This document shows, one piece after another, positions 47,489-61,288 of a stretch of DNA of 64,000 bases. Made by a program: the position numbers and the translations under genes. The notes under the pieces are model-generated. The model did not search any database and had not been told where the DNA came from. It saw nothing but the letters and a program-made list of their open reading frames with translations. Origin of the DNA: Mya arenaria (taxonomy: Eukaryota > Mollusca > Bivalvia > Myida > Myidae); the NCBI RefSeq assembly GCF_026914265.1, contig NC_069130.1, forward strand, positions 12,947,700 to 13,011,699. Reading direction: 5' to 3'. Each line of letters opens with the position of its first letter. Within the stretch, counting starts at the first letter, position 1.

Positions 47489-49494
47489 ATGCAATATAAA
47501 CGGCAGAATTCAAAAATAAACGTTTACGTTACTATGGAGGACAATAAACACGCGCAAGTTGTTCCGTCAGTGGTACCAACCGTTGTTAGCTGCTTATTTG
47601 ACAATAATGATGGATTTATTGACTATTCAACGTCAGATAATGTTGGACATTGTAGCACAATAAACGCAAGTGACATTAGATCTGATGCAAGTTCTGTGAA
47701 AAGTGTCGGGAAATACTCACATTTAGATTCTATTGGCGCATATGGATATACAAATACAAGTTTTTCCTCTGACATCATTGTGTCAGATTCCGACAGTGAT
47801 GACGTAAATGACGTCTCGCGACGCCAGCTTCTAGAAAACGGGTTGACGCCGTTTATAAAAGAGGAACTGAAATATTCCATTCAGACAAAACGGTTAAAAG
47901 AGGGAAAGCAGGAATTGAAAGTGGAATTTAGCCCTCCACCGGAAGATGTGGTACGTAATTCAACGTTATTTTAAGCAAAATTTACCGCAACCATTAATTG
48001 ATAATTTGCGATTCAATTATTGTTTCAACATATCAAAAATCTTTGACAATCAAAAACAAAACAAAATCTCTTGACGTACAACTAGTTTGACTAATAGTGT
48101 ACATTCTCATTTATACGTGTGACAAACAATACATAAAGAAAGTTCGCTATTTCCCATGTTCTATTTTAAATACCGTATGACAGAAGTTTCCGGTTGGGAA
48201 TTTTATCAATCTTTTTGCAAGGGTTCTTGGAAGCGAAGACGCTCAAAACGTATTTGGAATCAAGTTAGGATGGTAATAATATTGATCGATTTGTCATGTT
48301 GTTTGGTATTAATAAGCTAATGTGTAAACAATTTGAAGTATCTTTAATGGAGGAAGCGGCAAATTGGACATAAACATCTTAAAGGATTAAATTTATTTCC
48401 CAATAAAATGCCTTCTCTTAAATTAACCCGGATTTTGTTACAGCTTACACCGGAAGAGGAAGAGCGTGTAGAAAAACGGCGCGTGCAGAATAGAATGGCC
48501 GCGCGCCGCTTCCGGGACAAACAAAAAGACAGAGCCCACACTTTGCAGAAGGTAAATTTGAAAAAAAAAGTTAAACAATAGTATCAATATCTATTTGGTA
48601 TTACTTGCAACAATCTTGGCTTTGTAAAATACTTTTAATTTTGCTTCGTGATATTGCTATTTAAACTTACGATCACAGGGTTAAATGTGTGTATTTGATG
48701 CAGTAGAGGAGCTTTGTGTTTGATGCAGCAGAAGAGCTTTGTGTTTGATGCAGCAGAAGAGCTTTAACAACACAGATATTCAAGCAGCAACATTATCTAA
48801 ATTGAATAGTATCTTTACAGGACAATTAACCAGATTTTGAAAAAAAACACATTCATTTTTTCGATATTTTGGAATGCTTTCAAAAGAAAACCATGAAGGC
48901 ATGTTGTATTTTTTGAAAATCTCGTTGAAGCGAATTGTTCACATTAGGAAATACAAAACAAAACAGTAAATTAAATCAAAGGTGTGGTGTGTCCATTTAT
49001 TTGTCATTGTCTGCCTATCAGCAAAAGCGTGTTAATGAGAGAAACTTGATAATATTGCATTATGTTTTTATCGATTGCTTGTTAATTGTGTCAACAGTTT
49101 TTGTATATCTCGTTCCGTCCTTAAAATGGAACTAAATATTTATAAGTACAAAAAAGTAAATAAAAAATATTTATTTGTTTTAACAAGATCAATCACATAA
49201 AATCAAGGATATGTTGGTGATTTATTTTATTATTGTAACATTTTAGACATTAAATGTCCATTATATAAAAATATATATACACATCAATATGTTTATGTAG
49301 AAACCTTACATCGTTATCATTTTCATGTGTTTTAGGAGTGTCATCGCCTACAAAGCATTCAGACGGAGTTAAGGTACGAACTGGCGCAGGTACGAAAGGA
49401 AAGGGACGAACTCCGCCAGACGCTTGATCAACACATGGCCGTCTGCCCGCTACAGTTTCCCGCGCATTTCCATGCGTCAACTTCGAATTCTTGA
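47489..49494 (+). CDS. ATF3-like: bZIP gene 2', ATF3-like transcription factor, intact
   Basis: Coding exons are 47489-47950, 48444-48551 and 49336-49494, phase 0 throughout, encoding 242 residues. An in-frame ATG at 47456 lies before the splice acceptor TTTTTTCAG, so the start is taken at 47489 (MQYKRQNSKINVYVTMED), as in its sister genes. The order is a Ser/Asp-rich N-terminus, LTPFIKEELKYSIQTKRLKE with a possible SUMO site, a basic region RVEKRRVQNRMAARRFRD, and a zipper LQKECHRLQSIQTEL continuing to LDQHMAVCPL. The d positions are L, L, L, V, L, H, the most regular zipper of the family. The tail is FPAHFHASTSNS. The neighbouring 3' UTR has a strong ATTTA cluster. A nuclear AP-1/ATF-type regulator is expected. 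Confidence 0.85.
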
Positions 49495-50217
49495 CAACAT
49501 GTGAACACTGTCAACTATTTTTAGAAACAGACTAAACTATCGTGATGTCAACATTTTACCTCATAGGAGCTGATAACAGGAACACGTTTTAATGGAGTTT
49601 CCTGGAATGGCATTCATAACAAAACAAAAGTGTTTTCCCACAAAACAGTTGTGAAAAGGAACACGTTTTAAAGTATATATTCGAGGAGGAAACCCCAATA
49701 TATGTTCCCACGGTTGTCAGTGTGGAAAGGACATTTGGTCACCGGAATGCAGCAAAAAAAAAAAAAAAAAAAAAAAACGAAAACAAAAAGTAGTGTGTTT
49801 TGGCCTCTTTTAAGGATTGCAAGCTTCATGAAGACATGACATCGAAAGAGAAATTTCGTCATGAAATCTTTGGGGTCAAAATTTGAAACTGTTCGATAAT
49901 GCAGGAGGTTTTATCATTTTGACGTACTCAGCTTTTTATTAACCACACGATCAATTTCGATTTACTGTATTAACATTATCAAATGACTATGTATTGTTAA
50001 GGAAAGAAACGTCAAGCTGAGATTGTTGAAATATATATTCGCCATATCATTTGTCAGTATTTAATTAAAATCAGCATAATTACAAATTTGTAAACGCACA
50101 ATTATACATGCGCGCTTATTTATTTATGTATTTATTTATTATCTATTTATTGTTACATTTGTTCAAAATACAGCACCAAAAAACAACAAAGTGTTATTTT
50201 CTATATGAAGAAATAAA
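49495..50217 (+). promoter_or_regulatory. 3' UTR of gene 2' with AU-rich element
   Basis: ATTTA cluster at about 50116-50152 and AATAAA at about 50212-50217, as in gene 2. Confidence 0.5.
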
Positions 50218-51075
50218 CGTTATGCTTCATCTATGAACTCCTGACTTCACTTGCATTTTGGCAGAATATTTTGCTTATTTATTAAAACAGTAGTATTAAA
50301 ATGCCACACGAGCGCTCGAGTACAACGGGGTCAGTGGTCCAGAAATGTAATATAATTCATGTTCATGTTATTTATGGAGGTTGTTGAGGTGTGGGTAACA
50401 CTATCATACCTCCACCCACCCCGTTCTAAAAAATGGCTGAGGACCAATACCACCCCCACCCACCAGGACCCCAGCCCTAAACACTATAATTACGTTCAAA
50501 ACAGCTAAACTTGTGTTGCGTTCCAACTATTCGACTATCACGTACAGACCTAGTTTTCTTGATCGCACCAAGATATAGGGTCTATGAGTTCAACTGACAA
50601 ATAGGGTTAGGAGCTTATTCGTATAGTAAGCCCTTTCAGAACCCATACGGTAATGACCTATTTTAAAGCAGGAACAGAACAGAACATAAAATTGTTTCAC
50701 TTCAAACATTCAACAATGTACATACATACAATTAAATAGATCAAAATTACCCTTGGTGATTTTAAAAGCAGGAAATCATCATAAACCGTTTAGTTGGTAC
50801 GTCTTCGCAATATATCGATTTCTACAGGGGACAAGCCCACTGACCACCAACAGTCAATGGTTTCCGATTGTTGAGGGTGTAACGTCCGTTTCCGTTTTTT
50901 TAACCGACCTTCATTTTCTTCCTTAATTCTGTGAAACAAATTCATTATTAACGATTTTGAGTCCGCGTATTTTAAGTAGTTGCGTTTTGTGCACCGTCCT
51001 TCATTTTCATTCTGTGTTCTGTGTGACAAATACTATTCTACGATTTTAAGTCTGTGAATCAGTTATGTGTACAGC
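50218..51075. other. Intergenic between genes 2' and 3'
   Basis: Counterpart of 14801-15659, with the same C-rich stretch and the same imperfect duplication. No gene is recognised. Confidence 0.5.
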
Positions 51076-51436
51076 ATACAACCCTTTTGAGTCCCGAAAA
51101 CTTTTGAAGAGGCCCACGAATACCGCGTACCACCATTTAGAGTCCCGAAAACTCTTGAAAAGGTCCACAAATACGGCGTACCACCATTTAGAGTCCCGAA
51201 ATCTCTTGAAAAGGTCCACAAATACGGCGTACCACCATTTTGAGTCCCGAAAACTCTTGATAAAGGCCCACGAATATGGCATACCACCATTTTGAGTCCC
51301 GAAAACTCTTGAAAAAGGCCCACGAATACGGCATACCACCATTTTGAGTCCCGAAAACTCTTGAAAAGGTCCACGAATACGGCGTACCACCATTTTGAGT
51401 CCCGAAAACTCTTGATAAAGGTCCACAAATACCGCT
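51076..51436. repeat. 51-bp minisatellite, seven units (second unit)
   Basis: Same unit number and order of variants as 15660-16020. Confidence 0.9.
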
Positions 51437-51628
51437 TACTGCCGCTAACTATCCAAGGTTTCTAACTCCAACGGGCATTACGTATGCTTAAAACGAGTTG
51501 TCTCGTTATGATGTCTATTAAAGGTTATTTATTACACTACCTGCATTTCACAACTGATAGGTAACTATTTAAATCGATAGTAATATTAATAGTAAAATAC
51601 ATGGACATGCATTTGGCAATTTAAATCG

Positions 51629-51688
51629 ATTGTGAAATGGTTCCAATCACTATATAAACGTCCATTATACGGAGAGTTTATTTCGTAG
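51629..51688 (+). promoter_or_regulatory. Promoter and leader exon of gene 3'
   Basis: TATATAAA at 51651-51658; proposed donor after 51688. Same reservations as for gene 3. Confidence 0.4.
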
Positions 51689-51902
51689 GTAAAACGTTGT
51701 CTGTGAAAGACTTAAAATAATACATGCGCTTGGTGTTTAAATAATAGTTAGAATATATTGTGCAATATCTTATGATGATCTTATGAAATGTTGAGCTAGC
51801 GAAGCGAGCGCGCCTTTCTTGTATTATATTCCAACTGACTTAGATTAAAACGTGTGTTCAGCAGGCGGGAACCAAATTATGACGTGCGTGTCTGTTAATT
51901 AA

Positions 51903-52266
51903 AGCAGCACTCTCACAGATTAACAGTTTTGACTTTTTTTTTAGATTTTTTCTCAGAATCAGCGAATTTTGGTATGAATGTCTTCAATTCAGTCATATAG
52001 TATAACCCACATTAGAACACTTCTCAATTGTTTGGAAAACTGCTGAAAACGTACTTTTCATAAAGCGTTAGTAATGCTTTAAGCCATAAGCCATAAAATA
52101 TCATTTTTCGAACAATAATATGAAAAAACTGCAATCTAATCTTTTGTCAGCAATTTTGCATCACTGCTTTCCAGACATTAAAGCAAAAGCAAAACTATCT
52201 CATTCCAGGGCAAAAATATTGTACAGGTTTTTCCAGATCAACCATAAGTTGTCAAAACGGTTGTAT
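51903..52266. mobile_element. Diverged MITE in intron 1 of gene 3'
   Basis: Counterpart of 16487-16850. The left end is recognisable and the right end degraded. Confidence 0.7.
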
Positions 52267-53246
52267 TGTGATAGTACACGTGCACATTTTACATGTCTTA
52301 TCAATTTTGCGTGAAACTTATTGGGAGGCCGATAGACAATCATTCCCATTCATCAGAAGTAAGACAATGAAAAATCTATGATGTATGCATAGCATCATCG
52401 CTCTCGTGTACGATAATGATAGGCAATATCATTGGCTAAAAAATAATGTTATAATCTAAGTGTAACATTAAAGATGCACTCTTACTCCGAAAATAGACAT
52501 ACCACATTTAATAATATAGCTTTAATATTCTAAAAGGATGAATAAATGTCGAAAACAATTGATCTTATGAAGGATACCTAGTTTAATTTGAAGGAAATGA
52601 GCATCAAACACGGTATTTCTTCCTTATAAGACTATAGTAGACCACAGTATATCTTTTAGCATTCACCAATCATTTAATATTTTTGCACTTTCTGCTGTTA
52701 AATACACGCTTACAGTCTTGTTATCAGTAATAAATATTTTTCATAAATGCATTATTTAGTAAGTAGTTAAAGATTTATCAGCCAAATTGGTATATGTTAT
52801 ACATGTGTATGTATTGATTTTGAATAGGAGTGCCACTTTAAATTACCGCACCTGTAATACATGTACTAATAATAGTACTAGCTATAAAGATAACTTATAC
52901 TAAGAGTTCGCTGGGAATCCCACCACTTTCGCGGTTTACGTCGTGTATAAAAGGCATCCATCCACGTTAAAATTAACAGTTCAAATAATTCAATGCCGAT
53001 AGAGGGAACATTTTGATAATAAAAAAAAATAAGAAAAGGAATACATAAATAATAATGGTAATAATAATAATAATGATGATGATTCGAAACAAAGACGCGC
53101 TTTAATTCTTAAAAAATACAGTCTGATATTCTTCTTTCGAAAATATGATTCGGCAAGAACATTTCTCATGTTTATATTTACAGCCTAGATCCAGCTGAAA
53201 GACGCTGTATAAACGTCAGATATCCAGAATAGACGTTTAAACTACC

Positions 53247-56200
53247 ATGGAGGAAGATAAAGACGCGCAGGTTGTTCCGTCAGTGGTACCAACCGTTGTT
53301 AGCGGATTATTTGACAATTCGGAGTCAGATGAAAACACGGACTATTTTACGTCAGATAATGTTGGACATATCAGCACAACAGTGAACAGTGTCGGGGAAT
53401 ACTCACATTTAAATTTTAATGGTGCATGTGGATATACAAATACAAGTTATACCTCTGACGTAGTTGTGTCAGATTCCGACAGTGATGACGTTGATGACGT
53501 CTCGCGACGCCAGCTTCTAGAAAACGGGTTGACACCGTTTATAAAAGAGGAATTGAAATATTCCATTCAGACAAAACGGTTAAAAGAGGGAAAGCAGGAA
53601 TTGAAAGTGCAATTTAGTCACCCACCGGAAGATGTGGTATGTACGAGTATTTCAACAAACTTTCGTGTGTCAGTTGAAGCAAAATTTACCACCACCATTA
53701 ATTCATTATTGTTGATTTAAATATTGTTTCAGTAACTTCTGTTCCCTGAGGGATTTGAAAAATATTACGAAACAACACAATAAATACCAGCTTACAATAG
53801 TTCTAACTTGTATAGTACATTCACATCGAAAATCCGTATTTCCCGTGTTTTTATATATATATACAAAGAATAATAAAAGTTGTCAAAACGTTCAATCTGT
53901 GAGAGTGCAGCTTTAAACAAGTACTTATAATGAAATTGATCATTTAACATTTTGATGAAAGGCAAACTTTTACTGCAACTATATGTTAGTATATTAAACT
54001 TAAAATGTTTCAATTGTAACCCTCTGGTGGCAATGGAATACAAGCATGGTTGCCATGGCAATGTTTTTTTTTCTTACAATAATTTATTGAAAGAAAACAA
54101 TGTTGTTGTTTTCTATTAAAAATCAGTTTCTAGTCATTAATTATTTAAGATATATAGGGCAAAATGCATGTCATTAAAGTAACAAGTGTTTCAAGCATCT
54201 CAATAATATTCTAGTTAATAAAGAAATGAAGGAGATTTTAAACATGATGAACAAAATGTGCACTTGTGATAAAAATTATTATTTAACATATCAATTCTCA
54301 AGTTCGGAACAAGGGCATCAGTTTGGTAAAAGGCAAACTTTTACTACAATGCGAAGCACGTTTATTTCACTAAAATAATTAGTTGACGACTATCACAATA
54401 TCTATGAAGTTTAAATAAAAAATATAGATAAAATAGTCACTACAACTTCAATTAACTGTTAAACAATAATCTGACAAGTCCAACATTTACAATCAATGTA
54501 TAAACATGTCACAACACTATAGCCTAACACCACTGGATGGTTTTGGAACTGTTGGTTTGGTACATGCTGGGCTGTTGTTGCAAAGAGGAGCAATCTCCTC
54601 AAACAGGTACCAAGACCTTTTTGCATCAAGCTCCTGAATATCAATCCGTTCCGGCATGTCACTGCTGGGGATAGGCTGTCTTTGTGGTCTTGTAATTTCT
54701 ATGGCAACCTCTTGATTGTCAGCATATTCTCTCACAAACACTGTCCCTGGGTGGCTACTAGTGATCCTGAAAAACAAGTTTATACGCAAAATAGTAATGA
54801 GTGTAATTTTGAACAAATGCACAGTTTGTATAAATGGTACATGAATATTCATGTAGCTTTTATAATGAATACACAGCAATTTAAAAAAAACTGTAACCAA
54901 ATAAATTTCTAATACTTTCTATCATCTATTACCTTAAATGATCAAAAACATTTTAAGCTCAGGAACTGATTTTGTATCTTCAAAGCTGAAGATCATGAAG
55001 GTGTTTTTACCTAAAATGGTGATATTTGGTCAGCCCTGGAATAGGCTTGAACAAAGTCCTAAAGAATTAGGTCCAATTTTAAAAGGTCACCGGCTTAGCT
55101 GGGTCATTGACAAGATGGGGAATATTGTATCCACCCCAAAATGACTTTCGAACAGTGTCCGCCACTTCTTCCAATGTTTCACCATTCGATGCTCGCCATT
55201 TGACCTGCAAACAGTAGACGTAGGTTTAAAAATAAATTCAAACTGTATATATGCTTATAACCTTTATATATGCATATATTATTTATGTCTATATTTTGCA
55301 TTCATTCCTTGTGTATATAATTAAGTTTAAACCAAACAGCCTAAAATATGTCTATCATAATTAGTTACCAGTTAATTATTGTCAAAAACAAGCTGATGAC
55401 AAACCATTTAATTTTGTTGTTAAAAAGCTCTGCTAAGTTTTGTTGTAATTTATATGTAACCAGAATTAAATAAATTGCATGTTGGGGAGTGTTCACTTAT
55501 AATGATTGTAATTAAATTTTCAAAGAATCCGGAATTACTAATCAGGTGCTCAGAAAAAAAACTGAAAAAGGCAAGGCATATAACCTTCCATAAGCAGAAG
55601 TGCCAGTCGGGACTGAATTTGGTGTGGCCTGCCTCCATCAAGCTGAATTCTATCTCCTTGTGCAGCCCTCTCATGACCCTCCACATACCATATCTGAAAT
55701 ATATCAGTAATTTATACTTTATTATATATATGTAACTCCCATTTAAGTCCTAAAGGACTGTAACCATATATCAATAAAGAAGTAAAATTTATCAGCATAT
55801 AAAACTTGGTTCAAGAATGTCCTTTTCTTAAAATATATTCAAAGCATAAAAATGCAACATAAAAAAACAACACTATCATGGAGACATTCAAATCAGATAT
55901 AATGCAGTCGATTATCTGCAGTCTCCGACAGGCTTTTTGACAATACTTGATCATCGTTATATCTTTACTAAGAAAAATGATAATGGAGATAAAACAATGA
56001 TCAAATATTGTAAACAATAGATGAAATAAATAATTACCCAATCACGGTATTGTTTTTATTTTGCACTACGCAGTTGTCTCTCTTCTCCCCATAGGCCAGA
56101 TGGGTGAAATGATGATGTAACATGGATACAACACTGTTTGCCCCTTTGCCAACACTTTTCCCGACAGACTCATCCAGAAGATACAAAATCTGAGTTCCTA

Positions 56201-59200
56201 AATAAAGTAACAGTAAATATGTTTAACCAATGGGGAGCTTTGTTTACAACTTAGGTTAACAAGTTACACTTGTGCAACATCAACTGAAAGAAAATGAATG
56301 TTTTGCTTGTTTTAATATGATAAATTTCAGTGAAAATGTTCACCCAGAAGTAACCTTATATTTTTTATCAAACGTTATACGATCATTTGCCTTCCTAGCA
56401 TTATGGTAGCACAATGGACTTAAGGTGTTTAACTTTTTTTCAATTTATTATTTATATTTTATTTTTTTATACCAATATAAATTTGTTGCATCATTTTCCT
56501 GTTTTTACTGCAAAAATGTCATAAAGTTTTAAATTGAATGCATTAAAACAGCAGCTAATGCCCATTTACACAGTTAAACATTACAAAAATATCTCACCTG
56601 AAGATTCACAGCAGACTCCAAAGCATCCACATTTTCTAGGTGTTTTGAAGAAGAGTTTTCCGACCTGTTGGGCATAGTGCGGATACAACACCTGCTGGGA
56701 ATAATCAAAACTGTAATGCACCATGGTGTCACCAGTTGCTGATTCTGCTTGTCCTGAAATATTGGAAGATTTATAAACACAGATATAACACAATATTGAT
56801 GAATTAACATTTTTTCACACTTATACAGGATATTATATATATACACAAATAACAATGTAAGTGACCTATAGTACAAGCTAATACTAAATTAATCAAGTAT
56901 TGTGAATTTCTCATATTTTTAAAAGAAATATTGGCTTTCGGTCATTATCATGTATTGAGGTTGTTTCTATACACCCCTGCAAAATACCTCTTACTTTGTG
57001 ATCTTAAGGAAGGCCATTAAAGAACTCTTTTGTCATTTCACAATTACTTCTGTTATAGTCCCTTTGACATTTCACTTTCTCTATATGTGCATTGTATGAT
57101 TCTTATTTTCTTGCTTTTCCTCTTCAGTTAATTTTCCTCCCTTTGAAATTTCAAAAACATGTTTCGGCACTTAGCACATAAATCTGTGGCAGGCTTCATT
57201 ACCAGAAGGTAGGGACACAGTTCTTGTCATATTTTCCTAAATTCTGTCAAAGATAGTTGTCTCTTATCAGATTCAACTGCTGCTTTGCTGTACTCATCAT
57301 AAATATCAGCTTTTGTTTTATCAGATGGCAACAATAAATATTTTTCTTTGCGATAGTTCGCCTGACGTCCAGGTAGTGGTACGCCATTATGCTTTCCGTA
57401 CAAAATCAATTTTTGTTTTACATTTTGTATATCTTCTATTGTTAAAGCATGTTTTGGCTGCCTATTCTTATTGCCATGCGTCTCTACAAACTACTTTGCC
57501 GAACAGAAAATAATCATGTTGGAGCTTGTCCCTGCACTTCTTCTGATGTTTTGCACTACTGTACAAGTTGTTTCTGAATTATGCTGACAGTGAACCATTT
57601 GAAATTTTATGACGGGAACAGCCACACACGGACATATTATCAAACTCATCAAAAACACACTCATCGGCAGAAGGACTTTGCAGATGATTACACACATCAG
57701 CATTGTCATCATCAGAATCATTATCATCCTCAATGTCGACAGCATTGTAGGACACAAAATCATTGCCTGCGACTTCCGTGTCAGAAAGATCAACAATGTC
57801 AACATTTCCAAAGTAGAGTTGGTCAACAATTTCAAGCTCATCAGCTAAATCAGGGTCAAATAACTCGTACGGGATGGTACTTGCTGACGATTATTGGCTA
57901 CACATGATTTCTTCATTAATTATGAAGGTCTATTACATGATTAAACTAATAGAAATCGGACACCAGTGTTGACAGTTGACATTTTCCGCCATTTAAACTT
58001 CCGGTTTAAATTTGTTTTGCTATTTTAGCAATAAGAAACTATCAAAGTCGGTTTACAATGTTAATTCCCCTGTTGTATAGATATGAAAACATTCACTTAC
58101 CTTCATTTTATCCATAAATTCAGCCAAATTCCTTGATTAAAGTCAATAAACTCCCGCTAGAAATTTGACCTACATGTTTATGCGAAATATTAGGGCAGTA
58201 GCAATGTCAAACAAGGGGAGATTACAGCAAGAAGCGCACGTATAAGGGAAATAATGTGTAAAAAGGCTAAACACAAATATTTGCTATACATATCCTACCT
58301 GAAACTTATGCAAAAGACAGAATACGCAATTTTATTGAAAAAAAAAGTTAATTGCGTGACGTCAACATATCCATCGATTCGTTTTAAAGCTGCACTCTCA
58401 CAGATGGAACGTTTGACAACTTATTAATTTTTCTGTCTTGGAACGAGCCAATTTTTGCGAAAATCCATTGAATCCAGTCAAATAAGATTGCTGACAAAAA
58501 ATTAGATCGCAGATTTTTATATTTAAGTTCAAAAATTGATGTTTTATGCATTTTTTTGGTTTAGGCCATAAAACATTAATTTTCGTTTAATTAAGCTACT
58601 TAATTGTATTTAGACAAACTACTGCTGGCGCCCCCTTTTTTCACACCTTCTGGTCATGTGACCTCTAATGGGTTTTTCTGGGAGCCAATTCCTCGCTCCA
58701 TGCTAGTTATTACATGCGCGCTTATCAGACTGGACACTTGCCATATGTTTAAATTACCCTCCCACCCATTCCCAATTTATAGTTACAATCCTATTTCTTT
58801 AGTTTTCTTCCCCTTATGGGTATGACGATTAGTTTATATTTTATCAACAGATGCAATTTTAATTATTGAGTGTTTATATGTTTGTTCATATTGTAATGCG
58901 CTTATCATATTATGTAATTGTTTGCCATATTATATTTTGCCTGTGCTTGATATATGTATTGTTCGCGCGCTTCTGTAGTTTGGAGCAATAGTTTAGTTCA
59001 TGTAATAAAGCTCCCTTTAACCCCTTATGCAGTTGTTTGTTTAAGAACGGAAATATGAAAATCTACGACCTGATTTTTGTCAGCAATCTTATATCATTGT
59101 TTTGAAGATATTTACGCAAAACTTTGCTCTTTCCAAGACAAAAAAAAAGTTGTAAAAATGGTCAATCTGTGAGAGTGCAGCTTTAATATATGCATTCAAC

Positions 59201-61288
59201 TAAAATGTGTGCCTTGGAATTAAGAAGCTAAATTTGAACGCTTTCACAGAGGAGGCCGCAATTCGACATAAAACTTCGTAAAGGCTAAAAAACGTTACAT
59301 TTCTACCTAATAAAAATGCATTCTCTTTAACTAACCCGGACTTTGTTACAGCTTACACCGGAAGAGGAAGAGCGTGGGGGAAAACGGCGCGTGCAGAACA
59401 GAATGGCCGCGCGCCGCTTCCGGGACAAACAGAAAGACAGAGACCACAATTTGCAGAAGGTAAACATGAAAAGCATAAAATTCATTATTTTTAGATTAAA
59501 CATATATTTGTTATAGCTTTCAAAAATAGTGCTTTTATAAAAGAATGATAATTTTATTTCGCATTACTTCTGCTTTGAATGTAGCGTCATTAACATCAAG
59601 GGAAACGCTACTTGAACTTATGACCGCAGGGCTAAATGTGTGTATTTTTATGCGGAAGAAAAGAATAAGCAATTTAAGAAGTAACATTATTCAAGCAGAA
59701 AAGTATCTTTATGTGACAAAGAACCGTTTTTATGCCCCCACAAAGTGGCGGCATATAGGGTTGCCCTTGTCCGTACGTACGTACGTCTGTCTGTCTGTCT
59801 GTCTGTCTGTCTGTACGTACGTACGTCCCGAAGATTGTTTCCGATCTAATTCTTGAAAACCGTTTGTCCAATCCTCACCAAACTTTAAACACATGTTTGT
59901 GACCATAATATCTTGATCAAGTTCGATAGTCATGGAAATCGCTTAATGTCATTTAGGAGTTACGGCCCTTTTTTGCCAAAAATACTTCAAAAATATGTTT
60001 CCGATCTAATTCTTGAAAACCGTTTGTCCAATCCTCACCAAACTTTAAACACATGTTTGTGACCATAATATCTTGATCAAGTTCGATAGTCATGGAAATC
60101 GCTTTAGTCATTTAGGAGTTACGGCCCTTTTTTGCCAATATACTTCAAAAATATATGTTTCCAATCTAATTCTTGAAAAGTATGTGCCCAATCCTCACCA
60201 AACTTTACATACATGATTGTGACCATAATATCTTGATCAAGTTCGATAGCCATGGAAATCGCTTTAATCATTTAGGAGTTAGGGCCCTTTATTTCCCAAC
60301 AATACTTAAAATATATCATCTCGATGTAAATGAGATGTGGATCCAACAAGTTTTTTCCTGCCTGAATGGCGCCATATAACCTATACAGTCTTGCGATGCC
60401 GTAAAACCCAACTCAACTCAACTTATCCTATATGTGCAGATTATCCTGAATAATCATTATGGCTTATTTTCTGTGACAAAAAATCAAAGTGGGGGCATCC
60501 GTGTCCTATGGACACATTTCTAGTTTAAAGCATCTTTTGCCTATTTGGTATTATTTGAATGCGTTCAGAATAAAACCACAGGAAGTAGGGGGTGTTTGTA
60601 AAATTTGTAAACAAATCACGATAAAATAAATATTTTATCAATTCAAATATTTCTCTAAATAGAATGTGTGTCGTGCATATTCAGATTTCATAGAGAGCTT
60701 ATCATGGCATGCATGTGTTTAATATGATAGTAACTTAATAATAACATTCCATTCTTTTTGTATTAGATTCTTGTATCCAATGTCAGTTTTTGTACATCTC
60801 ATGATTTTGTACTTAAAATCACGAAAAGATCTATTCTTAGAAATATATATATATACATATATATGTTTTAACAAATGCACTTATGATCACGAACGTGGTG
60901 GGATCTATGTAACACTCGATACAATGCGAAAAATGGCACGCCTACTAATTTAATTATTTAAATGAGGCGGCACCTATGTGCCACACATACATGGTAAATA
61001 TGTCGGTGATTAAATTAATAATAATTGAAAGATTTAAGACATTAATTGTACATAGCGTATAAATAAACATTAACATTTACATGTATACGTCTTGCATCGT
61101 TCTCATTTCCATGTTTTCAGGAGTGTAGTCGACTACAAAGCACTCAGACGGAGTTGAGGTACGAACTGGCGCAGGCGCGAAAGGAAAGGGACGAATTCCG
61201 CCAGGCGTTTGATCAACACATGGCCATCTGCCCACTACAGTTTTCCATTATTTCCATGCGTCAACCTGAAACTCTTGACAACATGTGA
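53247..61288 (+). CDS. bZIP gene 3', ATF3-like, divergent copy
   Basis: Coding exons are 53247-53636, 59352-59459 and 61121-61288 (221 residues). The protein is the same as gene 3: start at the second ancestral Met, ERGGKRR in the basic region, DHNLQK at the zipper start, altered tail. The frame stays open in both units, so the divergent features are not read errors. Confidence 0.7.
53877..53912. mobile_element. MITE right-end fragment
   Basis: Counterpart of 18462-18497. Confidence 0.7.
54517..57860 (-). pseudogene. DUF7869-type transposon-derived gene, decayed (second unit)
   Basis: The exon order and splice sites of 19102-22460 are preserved: last exon to 54517 with HPGTVFVREYADNQEVAI, then upstream exons with GHTKFSPDWHF, LYLLDESVGKG, FFKTPRKCGCFGVCC and the interrupted N-terminal part. 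At about 57640 a run-length difference lets the acidic N-terminal stretch read on into CGCSRHK, which the first unit does not allow. The premature stop in place of the expected Trp is shared by both units. Confidence 0.6.
58388..59182. mobile_element. MITE with a nested insertion (second unit)
   Basis: Counterpart of 22975-23770, with TTAA flanks. The nested unclassified insert is at 58586-59045. Confidence 0.85.
59731..60523. mobile_element. Element with TATGCCCCCAC ends (second unit)
   Basis: Counterpart of 24312-25097. The GTCT tract is longer by two units here, a microsatellite length difference between the two copies. Confidence 0.6.
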
